From Firmicutes bacterium ADurb.Bin153 (GTDB lineage: Bacteria > Bacillota > DTU025 > MWDF01), in NCBI GenBank assembly GCA_002070415.1, contig MWDF01000001.1, positions 117,983-181,982 of the forward strand: a stretch of DNA of 64,000 nucleotides, given 5' to 3'. A model generated the notes under the pieces. The model saw nothing but the letters and a program-made list of their open reading frames with translations. It did no database searches and had not been told where the DNA came from. Every line of letters starts with the position of its first letter. Within the stretch, counting starts at the first letter, position 1. The position numbers were made by a program, and so were the translations under genes. This document shows, one piece after another, positions 7,736-17,006 of the stretch.

Positions 7736-8424
7736 TTCCCCCCGCACTTTACCTCGGCTTCGGAACGCTTTATGTAGTAGGGCGAAAGCCCGGCGGCGTC
7801 CACGAGGCCGCCCTCTTCCATCTTGGCCAGCCCGCACATGCCCACCTTGGAGGGCCTTATCGTCGCGTCCTCGCCGGACGGTACTATCATCAGCCCGCAG
7901 GTAAGCGCCTTCAGCGCTTCGATGTTCGCGAGCGCCCCGTCGCCCCTTACATGGCACTTTACCCCGCCTTCGGCTATCGCCAGGCCTATCTCCTCGGCCG
8001 ATAGCACCGAAGGCCCTTCGAGAAGCCCTGGCATGCCGCCCGTGCAAAGGTACTTCGCGGCGTAGCTGAAGCCGTGCTTCGCGTCTATCATGGCATAGGC
8101 CACATCCCCTTCGGGAAGGCCGTAGCACAGCGCCTCGAGACCCGTAACGGGAGCTATCCTGACGCCCAGCGCCATGGCCATCGCCTTCGCGCTCGCAACC
8201 CCGATCCTTATCCCGGTGAACGAGCCCGGCCCCACCGCGCACGATATGAGCCCGATGTCGCACGGGGCGAGCTTGGCGTCCGCCATCGCGGTCGCCAAGG
8301 ACGACATCAGCCTTTCGGAGTGCGTCCTTTTCACCGAAAGCATGTACTCCGCGACAAGGCGCGTACCGTCCAGTATCGCGACCCCGCCCGTCATGCAGGA
8401 TGTGTCGATCGCCACGCTTATCAT
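7729..8424 (-). CDS. tsaB: tRNA threonylcarbamoyladenosine biosynthesis protein TsaB
   Basis: 231 residues with the ASKHA-fold N-terminus MISVAIDTSCMTGGVAILDG and the conserved VGPGSFTGIRIGVASAKAMA. TsaB is the inactive partner that scaffolds TsaD and TsaE in t6A synthesis. It overlaps tsaE upstream by four bases and rimI downstream by seven, as expected for translational coupling. The C-terminal half is weakly conserved, as is normal for TsaB. Confidence 0.95.
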   Translation of the reverse strand: MISVAIDTSCMTGGVAILDGTRLVAEYMLSVKRTHSERLMSSLATAMADAKLAPCDIGLISCAVGPGSFTGIRIGVASAKAMAMALGVRIAPVTGLEALCYGLPEGDVAYAMIDAKHGFSYAAKYLCTGGMPGLLEGPSVLSAEEIGLAIAEGGVKCHVRGDGALANIEALKALTCGLMIVPSGEDATIRPSKVGMCGLAKMEEGGLVDAAGLSPYYIKRSEAEVKCGGKC

Positions 8425-8879
8425 ATGCCCTCCGGCCCAAAAGCCATCCCCTCGGGGATGTCCATCGTGATCTTGCGCTCATCATCCGTCACGCCCACGG
8501 CAATTCCGACCCTTACGGCGCCCGGACCTATCATCCCGGCTATCGGGGCGGGCCATTCGACTACGGCCACGGCGTCTTCGGCGAAGTACTCCATCAGACC
8601 GCCCTCTTCCGCCTCCCGGGCCGAAGACAGCCTGTAGAGGTCCATGTGGTAGAGCCTCCTGCCGTTTCTGTGCTCGTGAACGAGCGTGAACGTGGGGCTT
8701 GCCACATCGTCCGGGTCGAGGCCGAGGCCCTTGGCGAGGCCTCTCGTAAAGCAGGTCTTGCCGGCGCCGATCTCCCCGTCCAGCAGCACTACGGCACCGT
8801 CTTGAAGCGCCGCGCCCAGCTTCTCGCCGAGCGCTTGCGTCTCCTTTTCCGATGCGGTCGTGAAGAAGAACCTAGGCAA
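8421..8879 (-). CDS. tsaE: tRNA threonylcarbamoyladenosine biosynthesis ATPase TsaE
   Basis: 152 residues. It has the P-loop GEIGAGKTCFTRGLAKGLG, the DDVASPTFTLVHEH switch and the HMDLYRL motif of the family. TsaE hydrolyses ATP to reset the TsaB-TsaD complex. It follows the M20 amidohydrolase gene by six bases and overlaps tsaB, starting the tsaE-tsaB-rimI-tsaD cluster. Confidence 0.97.
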   Translation of the reverse strand: MPRFFFTTASEKETQALGEKLGAALQDGAVVLLDGEIGAGKTCFTRGLAKGLGLDPDDVASPTFTLVHEHRNGRRLYHMDLYRLSSAREAEEGGLMEYFAEDAVAVVEWPAPIAGMIGPGAVRVGIAVGVTDDERKITMDIPEGMAFGPEGI

Positions 8880-8885
8880 CTTCCG

Positions 8886-10073
8886 CTACCCCCGCACCCC
8901 GCCGAACCAGAAAGGAGCGGCGGAATAGAGCTTCGCCATGGTAAGAAGCGCCCTCTCGTCTATGTTGAACCTCGGATGGTGGGCGTCGTTCCAGTAGGAG
9001 CCGTCCATGTTGGCAGAGCCTATGAACATGAACGTGCCAGGCGCCTTCCTGAGGAAGTAGGCGAAGTCCTCGCCTCCCATGGTAGGCTTCGCCTCGACCA
9101 CGTTCGCCTCTCCTAGCATCCTCACCGCCAGCTCCCTCATGGTCGCCGTCGCCGCGGCGTCGTTTACGAGGGAAGGGTAGCGGTCGATGTACTCGATCTC
9201 GGCGCTCGCCCCCATCGACCGGGCTATGCCGCAGCAGATCTCCTGCATTGCCTTCTTCACCGTCGCCTGCACCGAAGGGTCGAAGGTCCTCACCGTGCCT
9301 GTTATGACGCTGGTGTCGGCTATGACGTTGTACCTGTAGCCAGACTGCACCGTGCCCACGGTCACGACGCAAGGCACTCCGGGCTCTATCCTCCTTGAGA
9401 CTATAGTCTGCAGGGCGTTTAGTATATTGGCGAGCACGGGAACCGTGTCGACCGCGGTGTGCGGAGCCGCGGCATGTCCTCCGACGCCTCGTACCGTCAC
9501 CTTGAACTCATCGGGGGCAGCGAACATCGGACCTGCCATGAGAGCCACTTCCCCGGGCTTGTTGTCGCCCCAGACGTGGCCTCCTATGACTGTGTCCACG
9601 CCTTCCATCGCGCCTTCTGCGACCATGGGCTCGGCGCCGCCGGGTCCTTCCTCGGCCGGCTGGAACAGGAGCCTTACGCTCCCCGGAAGCTCGCCTTTCA
9701 GCTCGTTTACGACCTTCGCGGTCACCAGAAGGCCCGCCACGTGGGCGTCGTGCCCGCAACCGTGCATCCAGCCTTCGTGCTCCGAGGCGAACGTAAGGCC
9801 GGTCTTCTCGGTTATGGGAAGCCCGTCCATGTCGGCCCTTATGGCGACGGTAGGCCCGGCCTTGGCGCCTTTGATGTCCGCCACTATGCCTGTCTTCGCG
9901 ACTTTGGCCCTTATGCCGTCTATGCCGAGCCCCTTGAGGTATTCCAGGACGAACGCCGACGTCTTCTCCTCCTTGAAGCCCTCCTCGGGCCATCTGTGCA
10001 GCCGGCGCCTCAGGCCCACGGCCTCCTCGTACAGCTGCTCGCACCTTCCGGATATCCTGTCGTACAGGTTCAT
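8886..10073 (-). CDS. M20 family amidohydrolase (N-acyl amino acid / hippurate hydrolase type)
   Basis: 395 residues. Features of the M20D group: LRRRLHRWPEEGFKE at the N-terminus, GPTVAIRADMDGLPITEKTG, HGCGHDAHVAGLL with metal ligands, FQPAEEGPGGA with the catalytic glutamate, and a C-terminal PTMGGEDFAYFL. The lid/dimerisation domain lies between about residues 180 and 290. These enzymes cleave N-acyl or N-acetyl groups from amino acids or peptides; the exact substrate is not predictable. Its ATG overlaps the asparaginase stop, so the two probably work together in amino-acid use. Confidence 0.92.
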   Translation of the reverse strand: MNLYDRISGRCEQLYEEAVGLRRRLHRWPEEGFKEEKTSAFVLEYLKGLGIDGIRAKVAKTGIVADIKGAKAGPTVAIRADMDGLPITEKTGLTFASEHEGWMHGCGHDAHVAGLLVTAKVVNELKGELPGSVRLLFQPAEEGPGGAEPMVAEGAMEGVDTVIGGHVWGDNKPGEVALMAGPMFAAPDEFKVTVRGVGGHAAAPHTAVDTVPVLANILNALQTIVSRRIEPGVPCVVTVGTVQSGYRYNVIADTSVITGTVRTFDPSVQATVKKAMQEICCGIARSMGASAEIEYIDRYPSLVNDAAATATMRELAVRMLGEANVVEAKPTMGGEDFAYFLRKAPGTFMFIGSANMDGSYWNDAHHPRFNIDERALLTMAKLYSAAPFWFGGVRG

Positions 10074-11089
10074 CTGGCCGGCCCCTCCTTTTCGAAGTCC
10101 AGCCTGAAGGCCGGCTTCATGTTCCCCACGATGTCGCCCTTGGAGTTCTTCACGTCCCTTACGGCATTAAGCGCGGCGTTCTCGTCCGGCTTCACGCCCA
10201 GCTGGTCCAGGCATCCTATCACCGAGCTCTGGTAGGCCCTCTCGGCCCCGTCGGCGACCTTGAGCGCAAGGCCGAGCCCCATCGCGGGGACGCCCAGGCA
10301 GAATACGCCCTCGGCGCCGTTCTTGGCGAACACCCTGCCCTTGTAGGCCTTCATCAGCTCGGTTGTGAACGAGCCGCTCTGGCCCCCTACCATCTCGGGG
10401 TATGCCGTCATCACCGAGACGATCTTCTTTGCCGCCTCCCTGTATTTTTCCGGAAGGCTCTCAGGGTCCGCGAACTTCGCATAGCACAGCGCCATCGCGT
10501 CGAGCGGCAGGTAGAACACCGGGACCGAGCAGCCGTCGACGCCGAGGCCTATCTCGTTTTTTGCAACACCCGATATCTCGGATATGATGTCAAGGGTCGC
10601 TTTCTGAAGCGGGTGGTCCGGCAGGAAGTAGCCCTCGGTGCTCCAGCCCATCTTCCTGCACGTCATCAGCATGCCTGTGTGCTTGCCGGAGCAGTTGTGG
10701 TGCAGCTGCGTGGGCTTCGCGCCCGCACTGACGAGCGCGTTCGCCGCCTTCTTGGAGAATGGGTAATGGATGCCGCAGCTGAGGTCCGATTCTGAAAGGC
10801 CCGCCTTTCCCAGCATCGAAAGGACCGCCCTCGTGTGGATCTCCTCGCCGAAATGGGAGGCGCACACCACGGCGTACTCCTCGTCGCTTATCCCGTATTC
10901 ACCCACGGCGCCCGAGATGTAGGGAAGCAGCGCCTGGATGGGCTTCGCGGCCGACCTCCAGAACGTCTTGAGACAAGGATCCCCCAGGCGCGCCACGATG
11001 CGCCCTTCCTGATCCACCGCGGCTGCGTCCCCTACGTGTACGCTTTCGAGCAATCCTCCCCTGAAAAGTTCCACCATCGGCATCGGCAT
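10070..11089 (-). CDS. L-asparaginase II family protein
   Basis: 339 residues matching the asparaginase II (thermolabile, Rhizobium-type) family, which is unrelated to the classical L-asparaginases. Diagnostic stretches are VELFRGGLLESVHVGDAAAV, FWRSAAKPIQALLP, CGIHYPFSKKAANALV, HHNCSGKHTGMLMTC and DGCSVPVFYLPLDAMALCYA. It is expected to deaminate asparagine. It lies between nnr and the M20 amidohydrolase with a 15-base gap and a four-base overlap. Confidence 0.9.
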   Translation of the reverse strand: MPMPMVELFRGGLLESVHVGDAAAVDQEGRIVARLGDPCLKTFWRSAAKPIQALLPYISGAVGEYGISDEEYAVVCASHFGEEIHTRAVLSMLGKAGLSESDLSCGIHYPFSKKAANALVSAGAKPTQLHHNCSGKHTGMLMTCRKMGWSTEGYFLPDHPLQKATLDIISEISGVAKNEIGLGVDGCSVPVFYLPLDAMALCYAKFADPESLPEKYREAAKKIVSVMTAYPEMVGGQSGSFTTELMKAYKGRVFAKNGAEGVFCLGVPAMGLGLALKVADGAERAYQSSVIGCLDQLGVKPDENAALNAVRDVKNSKGDIVGNMKPAFRLDFEKEGPAR

Positions 11090-11104
11090 CGGCTCTCCTC
11101 CAAT

Positions 11105-12712
11105 TCAAACGGCCCTTGTTATCTCGAAATAGCCGGTCTTGCGCGTTTTCGGCGCCTGCTTTCCCGAGCAGGCAAGCGAGGCCGCGCCCGGCAGGTTGTC
11201 AGCTATGTCGCCTGCGAGTATCGAAGCGACGCCGCCTTTCGCGGCGATGTCCCCGGCGAGCGAATGCACGTACGCCGCCGCGGACAGAGCGTCGAAGGGA
11301 TCTTCTATCCTTGCGGCGTAGGCCGCGGCAAGGCCGGTGAGCACATCCCCCGACCCGGGGGTGGCCATGAGGCTGTTTCCGGCGTGTACTATCCTGAACC
11401 TGCCGGAAGGTTCGGCCACGACGGTGCCGGGCCCTTTGAAGGCGACGCATGCGCCGTACGTTGCGGCGCATTCCCTGGCCCTTACGATCCTCGCGTCCGA
11501 GCTCGGAGAGGTAAGGAGCCTTTCCAGCTCCCCTCCGTGCGGCGTCATGATGAGATCTCCCCGGAAGTCCAGTGCCAGCTCCGGTTCCTTCGCCAGGAAC
11601 CATAGCGCGTCTGCGTCGATTATGAGCTTGTCCGGCCCCAGTTCTACGATTTTCCTCACCAAATCCCAGGCCCCTTGCGTCCTTCCGATCCCGGGCCCGA
11701 TTGCTACCGCGTCCTTGGACATTAGCACTTCCGCAACGTCGTCGGGAAGCTCTCCCGAGAACGCCCCCTCTTCTGAGGGAAGCGGCCTTACCATGGTCTC
11801 TGCGAGCATTCCGGATCCCAGCACGGGCGCGTACGCCTCCTGCGGCACGAACAGCTCGCAAAGGCCCGCTCCGCCCTTCAAGGCCCCTTTCGCCGAAAGG
11901 ACCGCGGCGCCGGGCATGTTGACGCTTCCTGCTATCAGCCCCACCCTTCCCAGGTCCCCCTTGTGGGCCCAGCTCTGCCTTCTGGGTATGAGGCTTCCCG
12001 CGAGGTCGAGGTCAAGCAGCTCGCCGGCAAGGTGCTCCGCCGCTATGTCCGGTATGCCGATGGGCGCGAGGAATATCCTCCCGGCAAGGCTCGCCCCCGG
12101 CTCGGAGAAGAGCCCCGCTTTGAGGGTCGCGAATGTTATCGTGGCGTATGCCTTCACGGCCGATCCCGGGATCGGCCCCCCGTCCGCCGGGCATCCCGAC
12201 GGGATGTCGAGCGCCAGCACCTTCACGCCGGAGGAGTTGATCGCGGTGATTGCATCCTGCGCGAGTCCTTCCGGGGCTCCCTTCGCACCGGTCCCGAGCA
12301 CCGCGTCCACGACCAGGGAAGAGCCGGTCGCTGCGAACAGGGCCTGGGCCATGCCGGCGGGCCCGTCCACCTCGAGTATGGCGACCGAGCCGTTCTCCTT
12401 CGACTTCAAAAGCGCCATGAGGTTGGCCTTGGTATCGGAAGGCGGTTCCTTGCCGTCCGGCCTTCCCAGGAGCACGACGGTGACTTTCCTGCCCGAGCAC
12501 ATAAGGTGCCTGGCGGCGACCAGCCCGTCGCCGCCGTTCTTGCCGTTGCCGCAGAACACCGTTATGGCCCCCGGGCCCGCAAGCTCGTCAGCCAGGCACG
12601 CCGACGCGGCCCCGGCGTTTTCCATCAGCTGGAGCCCTGTGAGCGAGCACAGCTGCAGCGCCGAGCGGTCGATCTTACCCGCCCCTATCCTGTCGGCTAT
12701 CCTAAGAGCCAT
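11105..12712 (-). CDS. nnr: Bifunctional NAD(P)H-hydrate epimerase / ADP-dependent dehydratase
   Basis: 535 residues when started at ATG 12712 (MALRIADRIGAGKIDRSAL), which overlaps acpS by 11 bases; the frame is open further upstream but without homology. The N-terminal YjeF epimerase domain has FCGNGKNGGDGLVAARHL near residue 55. The C-terminal ribokinase-like dehydratase has SVNMPGAAVLSAKGALKGGA, TPHGGELERLL and the GSGDVLTGLAAAYAAR motif. Together they repair hydrated NAD(P)H. Neighbouring acpS is a common partner in many bacteria. Confidence 0.95.
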   Translation of the reverse strand: MALRIADRIGAGKIDRSALQLCSLTGLQLMENAGAASACLADELAGPGAITVFCGNGKNGGDGLVAARHLMCSGRKVTVVLLGRPDGKEPPSDTKANLMALLKSKENGSVAILEVDGPAGMAQALFAATGSSLVVDAVLGTGAKGAPEGLAQDAITAINSSGVKVLALDIPSGCPADGGPIPGSAVKAYATITFATLKAGLFSEPGASLAGRIFLAPIGIPDIAAEHLAGELLDLDLAGSLIPRRQSWAHKGDLGRVGLIAGSVNMPGAAVLSAKGALKGGAGLCELFVPQEAYAPVLGSGMLAETMVRPLPSEEGAFSGELPDDVAEVLMSKDAVAIGPGIGRTQGAWDLVRKIVELGPDKLIIDADALWFLAKEPELALDFRGDLIMTPHGGELERLLTSPSSDARIVRARECAATYGACVAFKGPGTVVAEPSGRFRIVHAGNSLMATPGSGDVLTGLAAAYAARIEDPFDALSAAAYVHSLAGDIAAKGGVASILAGDIADNLPGAASLACSGKQAPKTRKTGYFEITRAV

Positions 12713-13097
12713 CCCCGGGCACCGCCGCCGCCATGGCGACGGCCTGTTCCTTTCCGTGCGAGATCGAAACCAGCACCTTTCCGGCTCCGAGCTCGCGAAG
12801 CCTTGCAAGGGCCCTTCCAGTGAGCTCGGCCGTGGGCCTTCCCTTCCCGTCCGGGCGTATTTCGATCTCCTTGAATGATACGTCGTCCATTCCGCAGCCC
12901 AGGCTCTTCATCACGGCCTCCTTGGCCGCGAATCGCGACGCAAGGTACTCGGCCCTGTCGGACGTCCTAATGAGCGCCTCTTCCGCCTCGTAGGGCGTGA
13001 GGTACCTCGTGGCGGGACCTTCGGGCAGCGCCTTGGCATGGGCGGCGAAGCGCCCAATGTCCGCTATGTCGATGCCTACGCCGAGGAAGCCTCCCAT
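12702..13097 (-). CDS. acpS: Holo-[acyl-carrier-protein] synthase
   Basis: 131 residues. AcpS transfers 4'-phosphopantetheine from CoA to acyl carrier protein. The metal-binding GVGIDIADIGRF starts the protein and SRFAAKEAVMKSLGCGMD carries the second signature; VSISHGKEQAVAMAAA is near the end. It begins at ATG 13097, four bases after glmS, and overlaps nnr. It is slightly longer than the 120-125 residues usual for AcpS. Confidence 0.96.
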   Translation of the reverse strand: MGGFLGVGIDIADIGRFAAHAKALPEGPATRYLTPYEAEEALIRTSDRAEYLASRFAAKEAVMKSLGCGMDDVSFKEIEIRPDGKGRPTAELTGRALARLRELGAGKVLVSISHGKEQAVAMAAAVPGDGS

Positions 13098-13101
13098 GCC
13101 C

Positions 13102-14934
13102 TTACTCCACGGTCACGCTCTTTGCGAGGTTCCTCGGCTTGTCGACGTCGTTGCCGCGGGCGACCGCCATGTAGTAGGCGAACAGCTGCAGCGGCACGAC
13201 GGCCAGTATGGGCATCAGCTCGGGCACGGTCCTGGGCACGTAGACCGCCTCGTCCACGTGTTTGGAAAGCTCGGCGTCCCCTTCGGGGGCTATCGCGAGC
13301 ACGAACGCGCCGCGCGCTTTCACCTCCTGGATGTTGGAGAGCATCTTCTCCCTCAGGGAAGGCTGCGTCACCAGCGCCACGACCAGGGTGCCCTCCGTTA
13401 CCAGAGCCAGCGTGCCGTGCTTCAGCTCGCCGGCGGCGTAGGCCTCGGCGTGCACGTATGATATCTCCTTGAGCTTGAGCGCGCCTTCGAGGGAAGTGGC
13501 GAAGTCCAGGCCGCGGCCTATGAAGAATGCCTGCGGCATCTCGTGGTTCTCGTTGGCGAAGCCTTCTATCCAGGATTCGTTCTTCCTGAATATCGTCTCG
13601 ATCTTCGCGGACATCTCCTTGAGCTCGCCGGCCACCGACATCACCCTGTCGCGGTCGATGTAGCCCCTGCGCTGGCCGAGGTCGAGCCCCAGCAGGCAGA
13701 GCGCCTCTATCTGGGTGAGGTACGCCTTTGTGGAGGCGACGGCTATCTCCGGGCCGGCGTAGGTGTACATGACCATGTCGGCCTCCCTCGATACAGAGCT
13801 TCCGACGACGTTTGTGATCGCGACCACCTTGCAGCCGTGCGATTTCGCCTCGCGTATCGCCGCCAGCGTGTCGGCGGTCTCGCCCGACTGGCTCACCGCG
13901 ACGACGAGCGTCTCGGGACCCATTATGGGGCCGCTGTACCTGAACTCGGAGCCGACCTCCACGGACGCGGGAAGCCCCGCGAACTTCTCGATGTAGTACC
14001 GTCCGACCTGGCAGGCATAGGACGCCGTGCCGCACGCGATCAGCTGAACGCGCCTGAGCTGCCTGTTGTAGTCGTCGGATATCGCAAGCTCCTGGACGTT
14101 CACGTACCTTCCGTCGGGTGCTATCCTGCCGGAGAGCGTCTCCCTTATGGCCCTGGGCTGCTCGTGTATCTCCTTGAGCATGAAATGCCTGTAGCCGCCC
14201 TTCTCGGCGGCCTCTATGTTCCAGTTCACCGTCATGGGCTTCTTCTCGACGGGAGTCCCGTCCAGCTTGGTGAACCTTATCTGCTTCTTGTCGAGCTCGA
14301 CTACCTCGCCGTCGTTGACGACGCACATCTGCCTGGTATGGGGCAGCAGGGCGGGGATGTCGGAGGCGAGGAAGTTCTCCCCCTCGCCGAAGCCGGCGAT
14401 GAGGGGCGAGTCCTTCCTTGCGGCCACGAGCTTGCCCGGCTCCCTTTCGCTCATCACGACTATGGCGTACGAGCCGCGCACCTGCTTAAGAGATTCCCTG
14501 ACAGCCGTGGCGAGGTCGTCCGCGTAATTCGATTCTATGAGGTGGGCGAGCACTTCCGTGTCTGTCTCGGACGACATGACATGGCCTTCGGCCACTAGCA
14601 TGTCCCTTACTTCGCTGTAGTTTTCGAATATGCCGTTGTGGACCATGACTATCTCGCCGGTGCAGTCGGAGTGGGGATGGGCGTTCAGGTCCGACGGCTT
14701 GCCGTGGGTGGCCCACCTGGTGTGGCCCATGCCGCAGCTGCCCTTGGGCATCTCGTGCCTTATAGCCTCCTCCAGCTTAACCAGCCTTCCCATGCTCTTC
14801 CTGAGGGTTATGTGGCTGCCGTCGCATATAGCGATGCCGGCGGAATCGTATCCTCTGTATTCGAGCCTCTTAAGGCCGTCGAGTATTATCGGGGCAGCTT
14901 CCTTGTCTCCGACGTAGCCGACTATGCCGCACAT
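13102..14934 (-). CDS. glmS: Glutamine--fructose-6-phosphate aminotransferase (isomerising)
   Basis: 610 residues, the expected size. It makes glucosamine-6-phosphate, the first committed step to UDP-GlcNAc. The N-terminal Ntn glutaminase begins MCGIVGYVG with catalytic Cys2 exposed after Met removal. The C-terminal half holds two SIS sugar-isomerase domains, including YSGPIMGPETLVVAVSQSGE and the typical end AKSVTVE. It follows glmM by 18 bases, so there is no room for a glmS ribozyme between them and the ribozyme is absent here. Confidence 0.99.
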   Translation of the reverse strand: MCGIVGYVGDKEAAPIILDGLKRLEYRGYDSAGIAICDGSHITLRKSMGRLVKLEEAIRHEMPKGSCGMGHTRWATHGKPSDLNAHPHSDCTGEIVMVHNGIFENYSEVRDMLVAEGHVMSSETDTEVLAHLIESNYADDLATAVRESLKQVRGSYAIVVMSEREPGKLVAARKDSPLIAGFGEGENFLASDIPALLPHTRQMCVVNDGEVVELDKKQIRFTKLDGTPVEKKPMTVNWNIEAAEKGGYRHFMLKEIHEQPRAIRETLSGRIAPDGRYVNVQELAISDDYNRQLRRVQLIACGTASYACQVGRYYIEKFAGLPASVEVGSEFRYSGPIMGPETLVVAVSQSGETADTLAAIREAKSHGCKVVAITNVVGSSVSREADMVMYTYAGPEIAVASTKAYLTQIEALCLLGLDLGQRRGYIDRDRVMSVAGELKEMSAKIETIFRKNESWIEGFANENHEMPQAFFIGRGLDFATSLEGALKLKEISYVHAEAYAAGELKHGTLALVTEGTLVVALVTQPSLREKMLSNIQEVKARGAFVLAIAPEGDAELSKHVDEAVYVPRTVPELMPILAVVPLQLFAYYMAVARGNDVDKPRNLAKSVTVE

Positions 14935-14952
14935 AGCAAAACCTCCAAATAC

Positions 14953-16293
14953 TTATGATAGGACCTCTTCCACGGCGGCTGTGAGCCTTTGGAGCATCTC
15001 GCTTACCATGTACTGCTCCGCCGCCTCGACCATTATCCTGACCACGGGCTCGGTGCCGGACGCCCTTACGAAGACGCGCCCTTTGCCGGCCAGCTCCTTC
15101 TCTATCTTCCTTACTTCCTCCCAGACGGAATCGGCCTTCTCGAGGTCTTCCTTCCTCGCAACCTTCAGGGCCTTCTGCCCCTGGGGGTACTTCCTCATCC
15201 TGCCCGCTGTCACTGACGCCGGCTCCTTGCCTGAAGCTATCAGTGATGCGAGCCTTATGGCGGTGAGGACCCCGTCTCCCGTCGTGGCCGCGTCCAGCAT
15301 GACTATGTGGCCGGACTGCTCGCCGCCCAGGTTCAGCTTCTCTTTCTTCATCATCTCGAGCACGTACCTGTCGCCGTTTCCGGCAGTGAGGAGCCTCAGT
15401 CCCATCTCCTTGAGGGCCTCCGCAAGGCCCATGTTGCTGTAGGGGGTGGCCACTATGGCATCCCCGCCCAGGAGGTCCTCCTCCTTCATGGCCTTGGCGA
15501 GCATTAGCATCTCGAAGTCGCCGTCTCTGATCTCGCCTTTCTCGTCGGCCATCATCGAGCGGTCGGCGTCGCCGTCGAACGCGAAGCCGACGTCGTAGCC
15601 GAGCATGCCGGTCACCTTCGCCATGCCGGACGGGTCCGTGGCGCCGCACGATACGTTTATGTTGTGCCCGTCGGGACAGTCGTTCAGCACGAGCACTTCT
15701 GCCCCGAGCCTCCTGAAGGCGTGAGGTGCCACGGAGAACGCGGCGCCGTTAGCGCAGTCGAGGACGACCTTGAGCCCCTTGAGGCCCTTCTTGCACGCCG
15801 ATACGAGGAAATCCTCGTAGACCGCCTGGCCTTCGGAGTAGTCCACCACCTTGCCGATGTTGCCCCTTCCGGAGCTCACCTTCGACCGGCCGGCCAGTAT
15901 GGCGTCTAGTTCCGTCTCTATCTCGTCTTCGACCGCATCCGGCAGCTTGTAGCCGTCGGGGCCGAAGAGCTTTATCCCGTTGTACTCGTACGGGTTGTGG
16001 GAGGCCGATACCACGATGCCAGCGGCCGCGCCGTTCTTCGCGACGAGTGTCGCGACGGCCGGAGTCGGTATCACTCCCGCCATCCAGGCATCCGTGCCCT
16101 GGGCCGTAAGGCCTGCCGCTATGGCCGATGTCAGCATGTCGGACGACGCCCTCGTGTCCTCGCCGACGATGACGTGCCTGCCTGATGCCTTAAGCGTCCT
16201 TGCGGCAGCCGCCGCCGCGGCCATGGCAAGTTCCGCCGTGAGGTCCTCGCCTGCGATGCCCCTGATTCCGTCGGTGCCGAAGTATTTGCCCAA
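14953..16293 (-). CDS. glmM: Phosphoglucosamine mutase
   Basis: 446 residues. It interconverts glucosamine-6-P and glucosamine-1-P. The active-site serine lies in IVVSASHNPYEYNGIKLFG near residue 100, the metal site is FDGDADRS near 240, and the phosphate-binding RASGTEPVVRIMVEA is at the C-terminus. The start is a TTG at 16293 with GGAGG eight bases upstream, giving MGKYFGTDGIRGIAG. It heads the long packed gene run and directly precedes glmS. Confidence 0.98.
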   Translation of the reverse strand: MGKYFGTDGIRGIAGEDLTAELAMAAAAAAARTLKASGRHVIVGEDTRASSDMLTSAIAAGLTAQGTDAWMAGVIPTPAVATLVAKNGAAAGIVVSASHNPYEYNGIKLFGPDGYKLPDAVEDEIETELDAILAGRSKVSSGRGNIGKVVDYSEGQAVYEDFLVSACKKGLKGLKVVLDCANGAAFSVAPHAFRRLGAEVLVLNDCPDGHNINVSCGATDPSGMAKVTGMLGYDVGFAFDGDADRSMMADEKGEIRDGDFEMLMLAKAMKEEDLLGGDAIVATPYSNMGLAEALKEMGLRLLTAGNGDRYVLEMMKKEKLNLGGEQSGHIVMLDAATTGDGVLTAIRLASLIASGKEPASVTAGRMRKYPQGQKALKVARKEDLEKADSVWEEVRKIEKELAGKGRVFVRASGTEPVVRIMVEAAEQYMVSEMLQRLTAAVEEVLS

Positions 16294-16346
16294 TGGACTT
16301 TCCTCCTGGTATTTATTGGGTGCGCCACCCCGCTCCGGGGCCCCTT

Positions 16347-16748
16347 TCAGGACCCTTCTTCATCCCTGAGGCGCCTTGCGATCGTAGAGAGCACGAAGTC
16401 CGCGGTGGCCTGGTTGGTGGCCACCGGGACGTTGTGCACGTCGCATATCCTGAGCAGCGCAGTTATGTCGGGCTCGTGCGGCTGGGCGGTGAGCGGGTCC
16501 CTCAGGAATATGACCGCGTCCACCTCTCCGCCGGCCACCATGGCCCCTATCTGCAGATCGCCTCCGAACGGGCCGGACAGCTTCCTTTCTATACTGAGCC
16601 CCGTGGCCTGCGTTATTATCTTCCCTGTCGTGCCCGTGGCTACGAGCTCGCACATAGAAAGCAGGCCCATGTGCGACTGGCAGAAAGCCGCCATGTCGGT
16701 CTTCTTGGCGTCGTGCGCTATAAGTGCTATACGCAATCCATCCTCCAT
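16347..16748 (-). CDS. mgsA: Methylglyoxal synthase
   Basis: 133 residues. MgsA converts dihydroxyacetone phosphate to methylglyoxal, a bypass used under phosphate limitation. The family signatures are [55 protein letters not shown] and the C-terminal [14 protein letters not shown]. The conserved aspartates and histidine are present. It lies 53 bases before glmM and 38 bases after the smaller PspC gene. Confidence 0.96.
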   Translation of the reverse strand: MEDGLRIALIAHDAKKTDMAAFCQSHMGLLSMCELVATGTTGKIITQATGLSIERKLSGPFGGDLQIGAMVAGGEVDAVIFLRDPLTAQPHEPDITALLRICDVHNVPVATNQATADFVLSTIARRLRDEEGS

Positions 16749-16786
16749 TGCCGCGCTTCAAGGCAGAAGCCGGCGCGGCGGGTCCG

Positions 16787-16978
16787 TCAGATCCCGTTGG
16801 GCGGGATTATCAGCCAGCACGCAAGGTATGCGATCAGGCCGCCGATTCCTGCCGTGAACACCGTTACGAGCGCGAACAGCACCCTGACCACGGTTGGATC
16901 CACTCCCATGTAATCCGCGAGGCCCGAGCAGACTCCGGCTAACATCTTGTTGTCCATGTTCCTGGTAAGCTTCTTCAT
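16787..16978 (-). CDS. PspC-domain small membrane protein (copy 1)
   Basis: 63 residues: a basic N-terminus (MKKLTRNMDNKMLAGVCSGL) followed by ADYMGVDPTVVRVLFALV and a second hydrophobic part ending CWLIIPP. This is the stand-alone PspC fold, often linked to envelope stress. It starts at ATG 16978 behind GGAGGG. It is a tandem neighbour of the PspC gene at 17007, and the two are clearly paralogues. Their cell-envelope role is inferred from the family. Confidence 0.88.
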   Translation of the reverse strand: MKKLTRNMDNKMLAGVCSGLADYMGVDPTVVRVLFALVTVFTAGIGGLIAYLACWLIIPPNGI

Positions 16979-17006
16979 ATCCGACCCTCCCTTAAGCGTT
17001 CTCCGC

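Noticed and set aside
7736..8485. N-terminal extension of the RimI frame upstream to 8485
   Set aside because: This part is an out-of-frame reading of tsaB with an Arg/Gly-rich sequence; the acetyltransferase homology starts only near 7735.
14935..14952. glmS ribozyme
   Set aside because: Only 18 bases separate glmM and glmS, far too few for the ribozyme.
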